A stretch of 64,000 nt of DNA from Cyclobacterium plantarum. Its GTDB lineage: Bacteria; Bacteroidota; Bacteroidia; Cytophagales; Cyclobacteriaceae. Shown one piece after another: positions 25,455 through 34,907 of this stretch (the stretch's first letter is position 1; the number at the start of each line of letters is the position of its first letter). Position numbers and translations under genes: made by a program. Below the pieces are notes generated by a model. That model saw only the letters and a list, made by a program, of their open reading frames with translations. It was not told where the DNA came from and did not search any database. The DNA lies in the NCBI RefSeq assembly GCF_011290685.1, contig NZ_JAANYN010000002.1, forward strand, positions 737,347 to 801,346, in the 5' to 3' direction.

Positions 25455-26849
25455 TCATGCCTTGGCAAATTTCCAATTTCCTTTTCGAAAAAACCAAAGA
25501 GCAATCAGAGCATGGAGGGAATGGCAAAAGGCAATAGTGATAAAGATACCCTTGGTTTCCAGGCCATAAGTGATGGCCAAAAGGTAGGCGAGTGGGATTT
25601 CCAGCAACCAAAACACACCGATATTGATATATGCGGGCGTTCTGGTATCCCCCGCACCATTGAAAGCCTGCACCATCACCATGCCCACTGCATAAAATAT
25701 ATAACCCAAAACCGTGATTTTTAATCCTGAGGAAGCAATGGCCCTTACATCCTCCTGCAGCGCAAATACACCGGCAAGGGTATCTGCAAACAAAAGATAG
25801 ATCAAGGTGACGGCTGCCAGAAAAATGAAATTATACCTGGCGGTCAGAAAGGTTGAAATTTCCGCCCTAAAGGCTTTACCGGCTCCCAGATTTTGACCTA
25901 CGAGTGTAGCGGCAGCAGCCGAAAGTCCCCAGGCCGGCATCAGGCTGAACAAAAGTATGCGGAAAGCAATGGTATAGCCGGCCACTGCAGCACTCCCAAA
26001 TTCCGAAGCTATTCTGGTAAGCACAATCCAGGCGGCAGAATCCACCAAAAACTGCCCCATTCCTCCAGCGGATATATGAATGATTTTCTTCAGGGTTTCC
26101 CAGCGGACTTTCAGGTTGGTACGGTTAATGACCAGACGGTGTTTGCCATTAAGCAAATGGTACACTTGGTACACCACGCCCAGACTCCGCCCCAGGGTGG
26201 TGGCCCAGGCTGCGCCTACCAGGCCAAAGCCTTCAAAAGAGCCTAAACCAAAAATCAATAGAGGGTCCAGAATAATATTCAAACCATTGGAAATCCAAAG
26301 TGCACGCATGGCCAGGTGGGGTGCTCCGGCACCCCGAAAAATCCCGTTGATCAGAAAAAGCAGCATAATGGCCGTATTGCCCAGGAAAATGATTTCCGTA
26401 TAGGCCTTCCCCGTCTCCAGAACCTGCTCCTCTGCGCCCATCAGGGAGAGGATTTCCCCAGCGTAGAAATAACCACCTGCCCCCAAAAGCAGGGAAGCCA
26501 AGACCCCGACCAGGAGCAATTGAAAGGCAACCGTTCCTGCCCGCTGGAATTTTTTCTCCCCGAATCTTCTGGCCACCATGGCCGTACCTGCCATGCTGAT
26601 GCCCACTCCCAGGGAATAAATGATGGTCAATACCGCTTCTGTCAGGCCTACGGTGGCAACGGCATGTTCACCCAGCCGGCCGACAAAAAATATATCGACA
26701 ACGGCAAACAGGGACTCCATGATCATTTCCAGGATCATGGGCACCGCCAGCAGGATGATCCCCGATTTGATGGGAATCCGGGTATAATCCTGCTCATTCC
26801 CCCGGATAGATTCCGATAACAATTGCCAAAAAGGAGTACGCTTCTTCAT
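25455..26849 (-). CDS. MATE family multidrug/cation antiporter
   Basis: The 464-residue protein has the 12-helix MATE layout in two similar halves. Typical segments are PMILEMIMESLFAVVDIFFVGRLG in helix 1-2, AVATVGLTEAVLTIIYSLGVGI, and the second-half NLGAGKAFRAE loop after LVGQ, plus FNGAGDTRTPAYINI. These match NorM/DinF-like exporters driven by Na+ or H+, acting in the inner membrane on organic cations or metabolites; the substrate is unknown. No regulator is adjacent. A pair of palindromic repeats separates it from the ureohydrolase gene upstream on the same strand, and its 3' end faces the strong terminator region at 25.25 kb. Confidence 0.93.
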   Translation of the reverse strand: MKKRTPFWQLLSESIRGNEQDYTRIPIKSGIILLAVPMILEMIMESLFAVVDIFFVGRLGEHAVATVGLTEAVLTIIYSLGVGISMAGTAMVARRFGEKKFQRAGTVAFQLLLVGVLASLLLGAGGYFYAGEILSLMGAEEQVLETGKAYTEIIFLGNTAIMLLFLINGIFRGAGAPHLAMRALWISNGLNIILDPLLIFGLGSFEGFGLVGAAWATTLGRSLGVVYQVYHLLNGKHRLVINRTNLKVRWETLKKIIHISAGGMGQFLVDSAAWIVLTRIASEFGSAAVAGYTIAFRILLFSLMPAWGLSAAAATLVGQNLGAGKAFRAEISTFLTARYNFIFLAAVTLIYLLFADTLAGVFALQEDVRAIASSGLKITVLGYIFYAVGMVMVQAFNGAGDTRTPAYINIGVFWLLEIPLAYLLAITYGLETKGIFITIAFCHSLHALIALWFFRKGNWKFAKA

Positions 26850-26937
26850 CAGGAAAAATCAAAGCCTAAATATCGGAAAATTACAGGGATTATCGGCTTG
26901 TCCCAGGACAGGAAATTTCAGTAATTGGTTAGGTATA

Positions 26938-27014
26938 CCTTTTCCAAAATTCAGACCTTTGGAAAAGGTCCAATAGGGTATAACTTTTCCAAAGTTTCAA
27001 ACTTTGGGAAAGTT
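26938..27014. repeat. Two tandem REP-like palindromes
   Basis: The first hairpin is CCTTTTCCAAA/TTTGGAAAAGG (26938-26968, 9-base loop). The second pairs AACTTTTCCAAAGTTT with CAAACTTTGGGAAAGTT (26982-27014). They share the CTTTTCCAAA core and lie between two minus-strand genes, like dispersed palindromes common in Bacteroidota genomes. A further GGGAAAGTTGG half-copy follows at about 27020. Confidence 0.65.
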
Positions 27015-27065
27015 GAATTGGGAAAGTTGGATGAATGAATGCAGTTTTTCAGCAGCAAATATGTT

Positions 27066-28139
27066 TCAGGACCAGTGCAACTTTCCTTGAGAAACAGCCG
27101 CCAGATTGGCCATCCGGTAAAGCAATCGCGCCCCGACATTGGCGTCCCATTCATCCTTTTCGGTACCAGGAGCCACTTCCACCAGGTCAAATCCTATCAA
27201 TTGCCTTCCGGTTTTTACCAGGTTTTTTACCAGGAATATCAGTTGCTGATAGTCCAGTCCCCCCGGCACGGGAGTGCCTGTATGGGGGCAAAGGGCCGGA
27301 TTCAGGCCATCAATATCTATGCTCAGGTAAACCTTTTCGGGTAGATTTGCGACGATATCCTGGCATATGGATGCCCAAGATTTGCCTTCATACAAATCCG
27401 CTTTTAGCTGGCTATCGGAAAACAGCCGGATCCTTTCATCCGAATGGATGTAGGTCCATTCTTCTTCACACAAATCCCTGACCCCTACCTGTACCAGTTG
27501 CTTGACTTCTGGGATTTTAAGGACATTATGGGCGATGGAGGCATGAGAATAGTCAAAACCTTCATAGGAAACACGCAAATCCGCATGAGCATCTATTTGC
27601 AATATCCCAAATGAAGGATGCTTTGCAGCCAGAGCCCGGATAGCTCCCAACGGGGTACTGTGGTCCCCTCCGAGAAGGCCAAAAATTTTCCCCTTATCCA
27701 GGTAGGTCTTAGCCTGTTGATAAACCCATTCGTTCATTTCTTCACAAGCCTTGTTGATAATCCCGGGAACTGCGGCAAACCTTTCTCCCTGTATTTCTCC
27801 TGCCCCCTTCTCCAGCCATTGGATGTAATTGTCGGCAAGCAACCGGAATTTGTTGTTGTCTGCTTCCAGATTTTCATTAATGGGTAAAAGGGCAATTCCC
27901 ATTTTCCAGGCATCTAAGATGTCTTCCTGAAAAAGATCAACCTGCACAGAAGCATCCAGAATGGCTTGCGGCCCCCTGGCCGTGCCCGCCTGATACGAGA
28001 CCGTAACCTCCCAGGGAACGGGAAGGATGATCAGTTCACTGGTCTCTGGTGTAAAGGGAAGACCGAATAAATTTCCGGCTATTCCCATACCGTTGGGATC
28101 AAAATTTTGCACAAGGGTAATTTTATTATTGTTGGCCAT
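27066..28139 (-). CDS. Agmatinase/formimidoylglutamase-like ureohydrolase
   Basis: I start at the ATG at 28139 (MANNNKITLVQNFDPNG); an upstream TTG at 28151 gives only four more residues. The 357-residue protein has the manganese-binding motifs of the ureohydrolase fold: LLGGDHSTP, LQIDAHADLR with the following SHASI histidine, and LSIDIDGLNPALCPHTGTPVPGG. In the last motif the common DGLDP reads DGLNP, but the two metal aspartates (D-I-D) are intact. Enzymes of this family split agmatine, arginine, proclavaminate or formiminoglutamate; the substrate here is uncertain. It follows the SixA gene on the same strand with a 50-base gap and may share its transcript. Confidence 0.9.
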   Translation of the reverse strand: MANNNKITLVQNFDPNGMGIAGNLFGLPFTPETSELIILPVPWEVTVSYQAGTARGPQAILDASVQVDLFQEDILDAWKMGIALLPINENLEADNNKFRLLADNYIQWLEKGAGEIQGERFAAVPGIINKACEEMNEWVYQQAKTYLDKGKIFGLLGGDHSTPLGAIRALAAKHPSFGILQIDAHADLRVSYEGFDYSHASIAHNVLKIPEVKQLVQVGVRDLCEEEWTYIHSDERIRLFSDSQLKADLYEGKSWASICQDIVANLPEKVYLSIDIDGLNPALCPHTGTPVPGGLDYQQLIFLVKNLVKTGRQLIGFDLVEVAPGTEKDEWDANVGARLLYRMANLAAVSQGKLHWS

Positions 28140-28189
28140 GTTTGAAATCAAAATGTTAAACTAAAATTTATATTGTTGTGAATAAAGCT

Positions 28190-28666
28190 TTACTGAAGGA
28201 TTTCTTCCAAAGTTCCGGTGTTTTTTGATAGCATGTCCCAGCCCAAATCCCTGAAATTCAGCCTGGCCATCATGCCGGGAGAAAACATCAGGTGATCCTC
28301 TCCTGTGAGGTAAGCGGCTATCATGCTGATGGCCGGATTGTGTCCCACCAGCAATACCTGATGGACTTCGGCAGGAAATCCATTGATAACGAAAAGCAAC
28401 TCATCCCGGTCGGCACGGTAAATAAAGGGAACGGCAAGCCTGCTTACCGGCTCCAGGTGTTTGCCTAAAATTTCTGCTGTCAGTTGGCAACGCAGGGCGG
28501 GACTATATACCATCAACTGGCATTTCTGCCCATTAATGGCCAGCAAATTGCCCAGCCTATCTACTTGTTGTCTGCCTGCAGCTGTCAGGTCGCGGTCTGC
28601 ATCCACAGCGGCAATATTTGGTGAAACTGCTTCTCCATGACGGGCGAGTAAAAGTTCCTTTACCAT
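28190..28666 (-). CDS. SixA-type phosphohistidine phosphatase
   Basis: The 158-residue protein begins MVKELLLARHGEAVSPN with the catalytic R-H-G motif, and carries VLLVGHNPAISMIA with the second histidine. These are the histidine phosphatase superfamily residues, and the short length matches SixA. In E. coli SixA removes phosphate from phosphohistidine in phosphotransfer proteins (known); in Bacteroidota the substrate is not established. It is read divergently from topA, with 168 bases between, and runs toward the ureohydrolase gene. Confidence 0.9.
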   Translation of the reverse strand: MVKELLLARHGEAVSPNIAAVDADRDLTAAGRQQVDRLGNLLAINGQKCQLMVYSPALRCQLTAEILGKHLEPVSRLAVPFIYRADRDELLFVINGFPAEVHQVLLVGHNPAISMIAAYLTGEDHLMFSPGMMARLNFRDLGWDMLSKNTGTLEEILQ

Positions 28667-28834
28667 AAACCAAAATTGTTGTCTGAAATGAAAATTAAAT
28701 ATGTTGAAATTATGCCGGCAATAAAAATTGCTTTGGATGAATATTTGGAAGAGAATTATATGACATCTATTTTTAGGCCAAAATAAGGGGATAATTCCTG
28801 GTCCCTGGTATTTTTATATTTAAACAAGCAAACC

Positions 28835-31180
28835 ATGCCAAAGAATTTAGTCATTGTCGAGTCTCCAGCAAAAGCCAAGACCATAGAAGGTTATCTGGGA
28901 AAGGACTTTAAGGTCACCTCCAGCTACGGGCATGTGCGGGACCTGCCCAAAGGGGAAAATGCCATCGACATCAAAAATAAATTCAAACCTACCTATGAAG
29001 TCAGCCCGGACAAAAAGGAAGTTATCCGGGAATTGAAAAAATTGGTGAAAGAGGCAGAGACCATCTTCCTGGCCAGTGACGATGACCGCGAGGGAGAGGC
29101 CATATCCTGGCACCTGAAGGAAGTGCTTGGTTTAAAAGATGAAAATACCAAAAGAATCGTATTCCGGGAAATCACCAAATCTGCCATAATTAAAGCCCTG
29201 GAATCTCCCAGGCAGATAGACCTGGACCTGGTCAATGCCCAGCAAGCCCGCCGTATTTTGGACCGGCTGGTGGGCTTTGAGCTGTCGCCTGTTTTGTGGA
29301 AAAAGATCAAAGCAGGCCTTTCTGCAGGAAGGGTACAATCCGTGGCAGTGCGCTTTATCGTGGATCGGGAAAGGGAAATCGAAAAATTCAAACCTACATC
29401 TTCTTTTAAAATCACCGCCCTTTTTGATGTGGAAGGCAAACAACTGCAGGCCGAATTGCCAAAGAAATTCGATACCAAGGAAGAAGCGGAAGCTTTTCTG
29501 AAAAATTGCCTGGAAGCCGATTTTTCCATCAAATCACTGGAAACCAAACCGGCGAAAAAAACACCGGCAGCTCCTTTCACCACCTCCACCCTGCAGCAGG
29601 AGGCCAGTAGAAAGCTTTATTTTTCAGTGGCCCAAACCATGAACATTGCCCAGAAACTCTATGAGTCCGGGAAGATCACCTATATGCGGACCGACAGTGT
29701 CAACCTGTCCGAAGATGCGCTGAAAAGTGCAGAAAATGAGATCAAGGGCGCTTATGGCAATGAATACCACCACAAGAGAAAATTCACTTCCAAATCTGAA
29801 GGCGCACAGGAAGCACACGAAGCCATCCGGCCCACGGACTTTTCGGTGACCGAAGCCGGCAAGGACCGGAATGAGCAACGGCTGTATGAACTGATATGGA
29901 AGCGGGCAATTGCATCTCAGATGGCCGATGCCCAACTGGAGAAAACGAATGTTTCTATTGCCATTTCCAATGCCGACCAAACCCTGAGTGCCAGTGGTGA
30001 GGTGATCAAATTTCAGGGATTCCTGAAAGTATACCTGGAGAGCACGGATGAGGAAGAGGAAGAAGAATCCACTGCCAAAGGTCTGCTCCCTCCCCTGACG
30101 GTGGGTCAGGAACTGGATTTGATAGAAATGAAAGGCAGGCAGTCCTTCACCCGCCCACCGGCCCGGTATACGGAAGCCTCCCTGGTAAAAAAACTGGAAG
30201 AAATGGGCATCGGACGCCCATCCACTTATGCCCCGACCATCTCCACCATTCAGAAACGAAACTATGTACTGAAGGAATCCAGAGAAGGAACACCCAGAAA
30301 ATACACCGAAATGCTGATTCATGAGGGCAACTTTGAAGAAGCAGAAAAAACAGAAACCACGGGCACGGAGAAAAACAAACTCTTCCCTACCAATATTGCC
30401 ATGGTGGTCAATGATTTTCTGGTGGAGCACTTCCCCAACGTGATCGATTTCTCCTTTACCGCCAAAGTGGAGAAAGAGTTTGACCATATCGCACATGGGG
30501 GACAGGCCTGGGAGGAAATGATCCAGAATTTTTATGGTGCCTTCCATACCAAAGTTGAGGAGACAGAAAACATCAAACGCACGGATGTCAACAGCTCCAA
30601 AGAGCTGGGAGTAGACCCCAAAACCGGCAAAAAGGTCATTGCCCGGCTGGGCAAATTCGGACCCCTGGTTCAAATCGGAGAACAGGAGGATGAGGAGAAG
30701 CAATTTGCCAGCCTGCGAAAAGGGCAGTTTATTGAAAGCATCACCCTGGAGGATGCCCTGGAACTCTTCAAACTGCCCCGTGATGTGGGGCAGTTTGAAG
30801 ACAAGAAAATCGTGGCTGCCATAGGAAGGTTTGGCCCCTATATCCGCCATGACGGCAAATTTGTATCCCTGGGGAAGGAATATGATCCGCATTCCGTAAA
30901 CGAGGAAGAGGCCATAGAATTGATCAAGGCCAAAAGGGAAGCCGATGCCAAAAAGCACATCAAATCCTTTGATGAGGATCCGGAGGTACAGGTACTGCTG
31001 GGCCGCTGGGGTCCCTACATCAAAAAAGGCCGCAACAACTATAAAATCCCCAAAGACAAGGAGGCAGAAGAACTCACCTTTGCCGAGATCACCGAGATCA
31101 TAGAAAGCCAGGGCGATGCCAAAAAAGGCAAAGCCAAGCCGAAGAAAGCTGCTGCAGGGAAAAAGAAGACGAAAAAGTGA
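28835..31180 (+). CDS. topA: DNA topoisomerase I (type IA)
   Basis: The 781-residue protein has the TOPRIM start MPKNLVIVESPAKAKTIEGYLG, the acidic LASDDDREGEAISWHL, and the active tyrosine in KITYMRTDSVNLS. The central domain shows FTRPPARYTEASLVKKLEEMGIGRPSTYA. The C-terminal part has three topoisomerase C-terminal repeats (ARLGKFGPLVQIG, AAIGRFGPYIRH, VLLGRWGPYIKK) instead of zinc fingers, and ends in a Lys/Ala-rich tail of about 25 residues typical of Bacteroidota TopA. It relaxes negative supercoils. It is a single-gene unit, followed by a long hairpin at 31205. The antisense frame of 444 codons inside it is a shadow. Confidence 0.98.
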   Translation: MPKNLVIVESPAKAKTIEGYLGKDFKVTSSYGHVRDLPKGENAIDIKNKFKPTYEVSPDKKEVIRELKKLVKEAETIFLASDDDREGEAISWHLKEVLGLKDENTKRIVFREITKSAIIKALESPRQIDLDLVNAQQARRILDRLVGFELSPVLWKKIKAGLSAGRVQSVAVRFIVDREREIEKFKPTSSFKITALFDVEGKQLQAELPKKFDTKEEAEAFLKNCLEADFSIKSLETKPAKKTPAAPFTTSTLQQEASRKLYFSVAQTMNIAQKLYESGKITYMRTDSVNLSEDALKSAENEIKGAYGNEYHHKRKFTSKSEGAQEAHEAIRPTDFSVTEAGKDRNEQRLYELIWKRAIASQMADAQLEKTNVSIAISNADQTLSASGEVIKFQGFLKVYLESTDEEEEEESTAKGLLPPLTVGQELDLIEMKGRQSFTRPPARYTEASLVKKLEEMGIGRPSTYAPTISTIQKRNYVLKESREGTPRKYTEMLIHEGNFEEAEKTETTGTEKNKLFPTNIAMVVNDFLVEHFPNVIDFSFTAKVEKEFDHIAHGGQAWEEMIQNFYGAFHTKVEETENIKRTDVNSSKELGVDPKTGKKVIARLGKFGPLVQIGEQEDEEKQFASLRKGQFIESITLEDALELFKLPRDVGQFEDKKIVAAIGRFGPYIRHDGKFVSLGKEYDPHSVNEEEAIELIKAKREADAKKHIKSFDEDPEVQVLLGRWGPYIKKGRNNYKIPKDKEAEELTFAEITEIIESQGDAKKGKAKPKKAAAGKKKTKK

Positions 31181-31204
31181 TGTAGGGAGCTACAGGTAAA
31201 TATT

Positions 31205-31244
31205 GTGGAAGAAGTGGAGCTGGCTATAGCCTCCCTTCTTCCAC
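31205..31244 (+). terminator. Long hairpin after topA
   Basis: GTGGAAGAAG pairs with CTTCTTCCAC over 10 perfect base pairs, with an inner GGAG/CTCC stem. It begins 25 bases after the topA stop. The tail is only TTTA, so termination strength is uncertain. Confidence 0.55.
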
Positions 31245-31621
31245 TTTATCACCAAAATGATGCAAAGGATTCATTTTTTAACGATCCACCACTTTCGCAA
31301 AATTGTGGGTTGCTCCTCTACTCTCAATACAAACCAGCACTGAAAAAAAACCAGCAAAGGCTATTGGAATGCTTTGCAACCTGCGTACATTCCTTGTATC
31401 AATCAGCTATTTGAATTATATTCACTAATCACCCTCTAGAAGGAGTTTCGATAGAAGCCCCCTCCCGGATGCATTTAAAATATTGGATAGATCCAGAAAA
31501 ATTGGTCTGATTGAATCTGCGAACTATATGCATCCTCTTGTGTGAAAACGGAAAAACAAAAACACAATATTGGGGCTGGAAAACAATGGGCAAAGCAACA
31601 ACGAATGAGGTACCATAGAAG
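31245..31621. other. Intergenic region before the AraC regulator
   Basis: No supported gene. A 69-codon frame over the topA hairpin (31205-31414) has no family features. The sequence is AT-rich from here to about 36.2 kb. Confidence 0.5.
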
Positions 31622-32431
31622 ATGGAATATCAATATTACATACCCAAGAAACTTGAAGGAATATCCACTTTGATTTGGGAACAAAAAACAGGCTGCCCAA
31701 AGCAATGGTTAATGCTTCCCGAATTTAATATTGACCTGATCTTTAACCTTGAAAAACCCTGGACAATCCATAGCGAATACTACAAGGGTAAGTCTTACAA
31801 TCCAACCGAAAAATTTTGCTTTCTCTCAGGACTTCATACAAAGCCGCTTTATGTAGAATTTCAAAATTGTCACATGTTTGGAATCCGGCTGAATACCACA
31901 GCGGCAAGCCTGCTCTTTGGTGTTGACTGCAGCGAATTGAAAAATTGGTCTATAGATGGGGATTATGTCTTTGCAGGCAGGCTCAATTATATTCAAGATA
32001 AGGTATATAGCCTGCCAGACTTTTACAACAGGGCTAAATGGCTGGAAGAATTTATTTTTTCACTCCTAAGGCAACATTCAGACCTGAATACCGCAATGAA
32101 AATCTCCGCTTTGCTTGATGGACTTTGCAATAAAAAGTCAAGTGGCATCTCTTTCCGCATAGAAGATTATACCGGTTATTCGAGAATGCACACTTTGCGG
32201 ATCTTTCAGAAATGGTTTGGCATTCCTCCAAGTGAAGCCCTTGCATTCAGACGTTTTGAAAAGGCAATAAATCTTATTCACAAGACTACCGATAGTCTTA
32301 CGCAAATTGGCCTGGACTGTGGTTTTTATGACCAAAGTCATTTTATTCGCATTTTTAGGAAATTTGCCGAAATGCCCCCGAAACAATACCTCAAACGCAA
32401 AACCGAAGCAGTAGCCCAACTTCCCTACTGA
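31622..32431 (+). CDS. AraC-family transcriptional regulator
   Basis: The 269-residue protein has an N-terminal DUF6597-like sensor region (residues 1-150) and a C-terminal AraC DNA-binding domain with two helix-turn-helix units: YTGYSRMHTLRIFQKWFGIPPSEALAFRRFEKAI and the second SLTQIGLDCGFYDQSHFIRIFRKFAEMPPKQYL, the conserved family signature. The gene is read in the same direction as the NmrA-like gene 82 bases downstream, which it may control. Ligand unknown. Confidence 0.92.
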   Translation: MEYQYYIPKKLEGISTLIWEQKTGCPKQWLMLPEFNIDLIFNLEKPWTIHSEYYKGKSYNPTEKFCFLSGLHTKPLYVEFQNCHMFGIRLNTTAASLLFGVDCSELKNWSIDGDYVFAGRLNYIQDKVYSLPDFYNRAKWLEEFIFSLLRQHSDLNTAMKISALLDGLCNKKSSGISFRIEDYTGYSRMHTLRIFQKWFGIPPSEALAFRRFEKAINLIHKTTDSLTQIGLDCGFYDQSHFIRIFRKFAEMPPKQYLKRKTEAVAQLPY

Positions 32432-32485
32432 GAAAAGCTTTAGTTACCTGTTACATTCATACAATTTTTTAACATTACGTTTATT

Positions 32486-32493
32486 TAATTTTG
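32486..32493 (+). promoter_or_regulatory. Candidate -7 box for the NmrA-like gene
   Basis: TAATTTTG matches TAnnTTTG exactly and lies 20 bases before the ATG at 32513. The -33 region is T-rich without a clear TTTG. Confidence 0.4.
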
Positions 32494-32512
32494 CCATAAA
32501 AGGTCAATTCTT

Positions 32513-33418
32513 ATGAGCAAACTTAATACGATAGTGGTGTGCGGCGCTACGGGCAAGCAAGGCGGGGCGGTGCTAGACGCCCTGCTGGAAAGTGGAAAAT
32601 GGAACCCGGTGGCCATTACAAGGGATATCAGGAGTCAAAAAGCAACCGAAATTAAAGGCAAAGGTGTGCCCTTGTTATTTGCTGACCTTGCAGATAAACC
32701 TTCATTGGTAAAAGCCTTCAAAGGTGCTTATGCGGTATATGGAGTTACCATGCCCGTGAACCCCAGAGGAAAATTGGACACTGAATATGAATGGAAACAA
32801 GGACAAAACATGGTTGATGCCTGTGTTGCCAATAACATACAGCACCTCGTTTTAAGCACTGTGCTATATATTGAAGAAGATCAGGAAAATAATTTGACTT
32901 ATATTAAAAAGAAAGTAGCCATTGAAAACCTGGTTAAAGAGAAAAACATACCTTTTACTTTTCTATGCCCTGGCTCATTTATGGATGACTTTGGAGGAGA
33001 ATATTTGCCAGTCAAAAAAAATATCATCAGGGGAATGGCTTCCAATGATACCAAAATACCGCATATAGCTTGTCGCGACATTGGAAAGTTTGCCGCAATG
33101 GCTTTCGAAGAACCTGGAAAGTTTGTGGGGCAGAAGCTGAACCTGATTGGCGATTTTATGTCGGGAAATGAACTGGCTGCCCTGGCTAGCAAATTATCAA
33201 ATGGAAAGACAACTTACAAGCACAAACCTGTATCCATTGTGTTAATGTGGTTGTTTGCGAGAACATTCATTTCATTGAGAAGGCATTTTGAACGATGGGG
33301 ACAAGCACCTTACCCTGATGAAATGCTTAGCGCAATAAAACAAACAAAAGAATTAAGGCCTGAAACACTGACCTTTGCGCAATACCTCAAATGGAAAGGT
33401 TGGGACAAGAGACTCTAA
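32513..33418 (+). CDS. NmrA-like NAD(P)-binding protein
   Basis: The 301-residue protein begins with the Rossmann motif VVCGATGKQGGAVLDALL (GxxGxxG), followed by AITRDIRSQKATEI, FADLADKPSLVKAFKGAYAVYGVT and VLSTVLYIEE. These match the NmrA subgroup of atypical short-chain dehydrogenases, which often lack the catalytic Tyr/Lys pair and act as redox sensors or quinone/isoflavone reductases. Here the usual YxxxK is replaced by YIKKKVAIENLV, so catalysis is uncertain. It follows an AraC regulator on the same strand. Possible substrate: small carbonyl or quinone compounds, inferred only. Confidence 0.88.
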   Translation: MSKLNTIVVCGATGKQGGAVLDALLESGKWNPVAITRDIRSQKATEIKGKGVPLLFADLADKPSLVKAFKGAYAVYGVTMPVNPRGKLDTEYEWKQGQNMVDACVANNIQHLVLSTVLYIEEDQENNLTYIKKKVAIENLVKEKNIPFTFLCPGSFMDDFGGEYLPVKKNIIRGMASNDTKIPHIACRDIGKFAAMAFEEPGKFVGQKLNLIGDFMSGNELAALASKLSNGKTTYKHKPVSIVLMWLFARTFISLRRHFERWGQAPYPDEMLSAIKQTKELRPETLTFAQYLKWKGWDKRL

Positions 33419-33421
33419 AAC

Positions 33422-33784
33422 CGAAACCTAAAAAAGTTCTCAAAACGGACATTGTCATTATTAATATTTGGTTCAATTGCTCCCGGTTTTACAGGTAGTT
33501 TTTATTTTGAACCCGAAAAACTTATGGAAGGTTACGGATTTGTCTCTCCAAATTTTACACCTTATAAGAAAATGGGGATAATATCATTCTGGCCGGAAGA
33601 ATTTATTCTTAACCGTTACAAATCAGGGAGAATTCAAGAAACAAGTCCTATGCCTTGAGGTGCATTTTCAAAAGTGAATTCAGCTGCATTGATTGCGATA
33701 TTTCCATTTTTACAAGCCTTTAATCAAAAAGGAGAAACCTGGAAAGCGGTTGAAAATTTCCAGATATTTGGAATCGACCGGCTG
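33422..33784 (+). pseudogene. Probable interrupted small gene
   Basis: One frame reads like protein from 33422 to a TGA at 33656 (SLLIFGSIAPGFTGSFYF, PYKKMGIISFWPEEFIL) and then continues open past the stop to 33784 (GAFSKVNSAALIAIFPFLQ, TWKAVENFQIFGIDRL). There is no ATG at the head; only a TTG at 33452 could start it. The protein-like composition on both sides of one in-frame stop suggests a decayed gene of roughly 120 codons. The family was not recognised. The remaining 33785-33895 holds nothing evident. Confidence 0.35.
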
Positions 33785-33895
33785 TGAAGCAGGCTACCGA
33801 ATTAATGCGCCATTTGTATTCCCCCCGTTGGAACCGCCAATTTTTTGACCTATATTCACTATTTCAGGCATTTCACAGCATAAAATGACCAAAAT

Positions 33896-34336
33896 ATGAG
33901 GGTAGATGTGTCCACAGAAATTATCATCAACAAGCCAATTGACCTGGTTTCAGACTATACCTCAAATCCAGACAATGCACCTGAATGGTACATAAATATC
34001 AAATCAGCTGTCTGGAAAACCTCTAAACCCCTGGCAATAGGTACTCAGGTTGCCTTTGTGGCCCACTTTTTAGGAAGAAAACTTGCATACACGTATGAAT
34101 TTATTGAGATAAATCCCCCACAAAAATTGGTCATGCGGACAACAGAGGGACCCTTTCCAATGCAGACAACTTACACCTGGACCGCGATCGACGATAAGAC
34201 AACAAAAATGACCCTGCGCAACCAGGGTAATCCAACGGGTTTTTCAAAAATTTTTGCTCCACTTATCGCAACAAAGATGAAGAAAGCCAATACAAAAGAC
34301 TTGATAAACATCAAAAAAATACTTGAAAATAAATGA
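33896..34336 (+). CDS. SRPBCC-family protein
   Basis: The 146-residue protein starts [35 protein letters not shown], the typical START/Bet v1-like opening with P-x-x-x-V-x-x-Y and a P-E-W site. Later segments ([39 protein letters not shown]) form the beta-sheet that lines the ligand pocket. The family binds small hydrophobic molecules or acts as polyketide cyclase-like proteins; no specific role can be named. It lies 6 bases before a second, AHSA1-like SRPBCC gene in one operon. Confidence 0.85.
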   Translation: MRVDVSTEIIINKPIDLVSDYTSNPDNAPEWYINIKSAVWKTSKPLAIGTQVAFVAHFLGRKLAYTYEFIEINPPQKLVMRTTEGPFPMQTTYTWTAIDDKTTKMTLRNQGNPTGFSKIFAPLIATKMKKANTKDLINIKKILENK

Positions 34337-34342
34337 ATTCAA

Positions 34343-34804
34343 ATGAATAATATAACCAGGTCCCTTAAAATAGAGGTCCCCTCCGAAACAGCTTTTCGAA
34401 AGTTTGTCCATGAGTTGAATAAATGGTGGCCGAAGGCCTATACATGGTCACAGGAAAAATTAAGAGATATTAAAATCGATGGAAAAAAAGATGGACTTTG
34501 TACCGAAATCGGGCCATTCGGATTTCGGTGTGATTGGGGTCGGGTAACGGAAATTACCGAAAACAAATTGATAAAGCTAAAATGGCAAATAAGTCCTGAT
34601 CGTGAACCCATCCCGAATCCTGAGAACGCAAGTGATTTGTATGTGAATTTTGTACAGGAAGGAAATGTAACCGTATTAAAGTTCGAGCACCTCAATTTTG
34701 AAAATCATGGAGAAGGTTCAGCTGATTACAAAAAAATTATGGATTCGAGATATGGTTGGGATCTTATACTTGAAAACTTTAAAAAATATTGCGAAAATAC
34801 ATAA
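34343..34804 (+). CDS. AHSA1-like SRPBCC protein
   Basis: The 153-residue protein reads MNNITRSLKIEVPSETAFRKFVHELNKWWPKAY, the usual AHSA1/SRPBCC start with WWP, followed by CTEIGPFGFRCDWGRVTEITENKLIKLKWQI. The end ENFKKYCENT fits the C-terminal helix. Members resemble the Hsp90 co-chaperone Aha1 domain but mostly have unknown small-ligand roles in bacteria. It forms a tandem with the previous SRPBCC gene, with a 6-base gap. An AraC gene follows 103 bases later, possibly its regulator. Confidence 0.85.
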   Translation: MNNITRSLKIEVPSETAFRKFVHELNKWWPKAYTWSQEKLRDIKIDGKKDGLCTEIGPFGFRCDWGRVTEITENKLIKLKWQISPDREPIPNPENASDLYVNFVQEGNVTVLKFEHLNFENHGEGSADYKKIMDSRYGWDLILENFKKYCENT

Positions 34805-34907
34805 ATTTTAATTCATAAACCTGAGGATTACGAATCCAATGACTTGTGGTTTTCAGGCAAGGATATAACTGAAAGATAATTAATGTATCGCTGAAAAATA
34901 AATAGGT

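Noticed and set aside
29624-30958. 444-codon minus-strand frame inside topA
   Set aside because: It has a hydrophobic, Phe/Gly-rich composition typical of an antisense shadow and no family features; topA is unambiguous.
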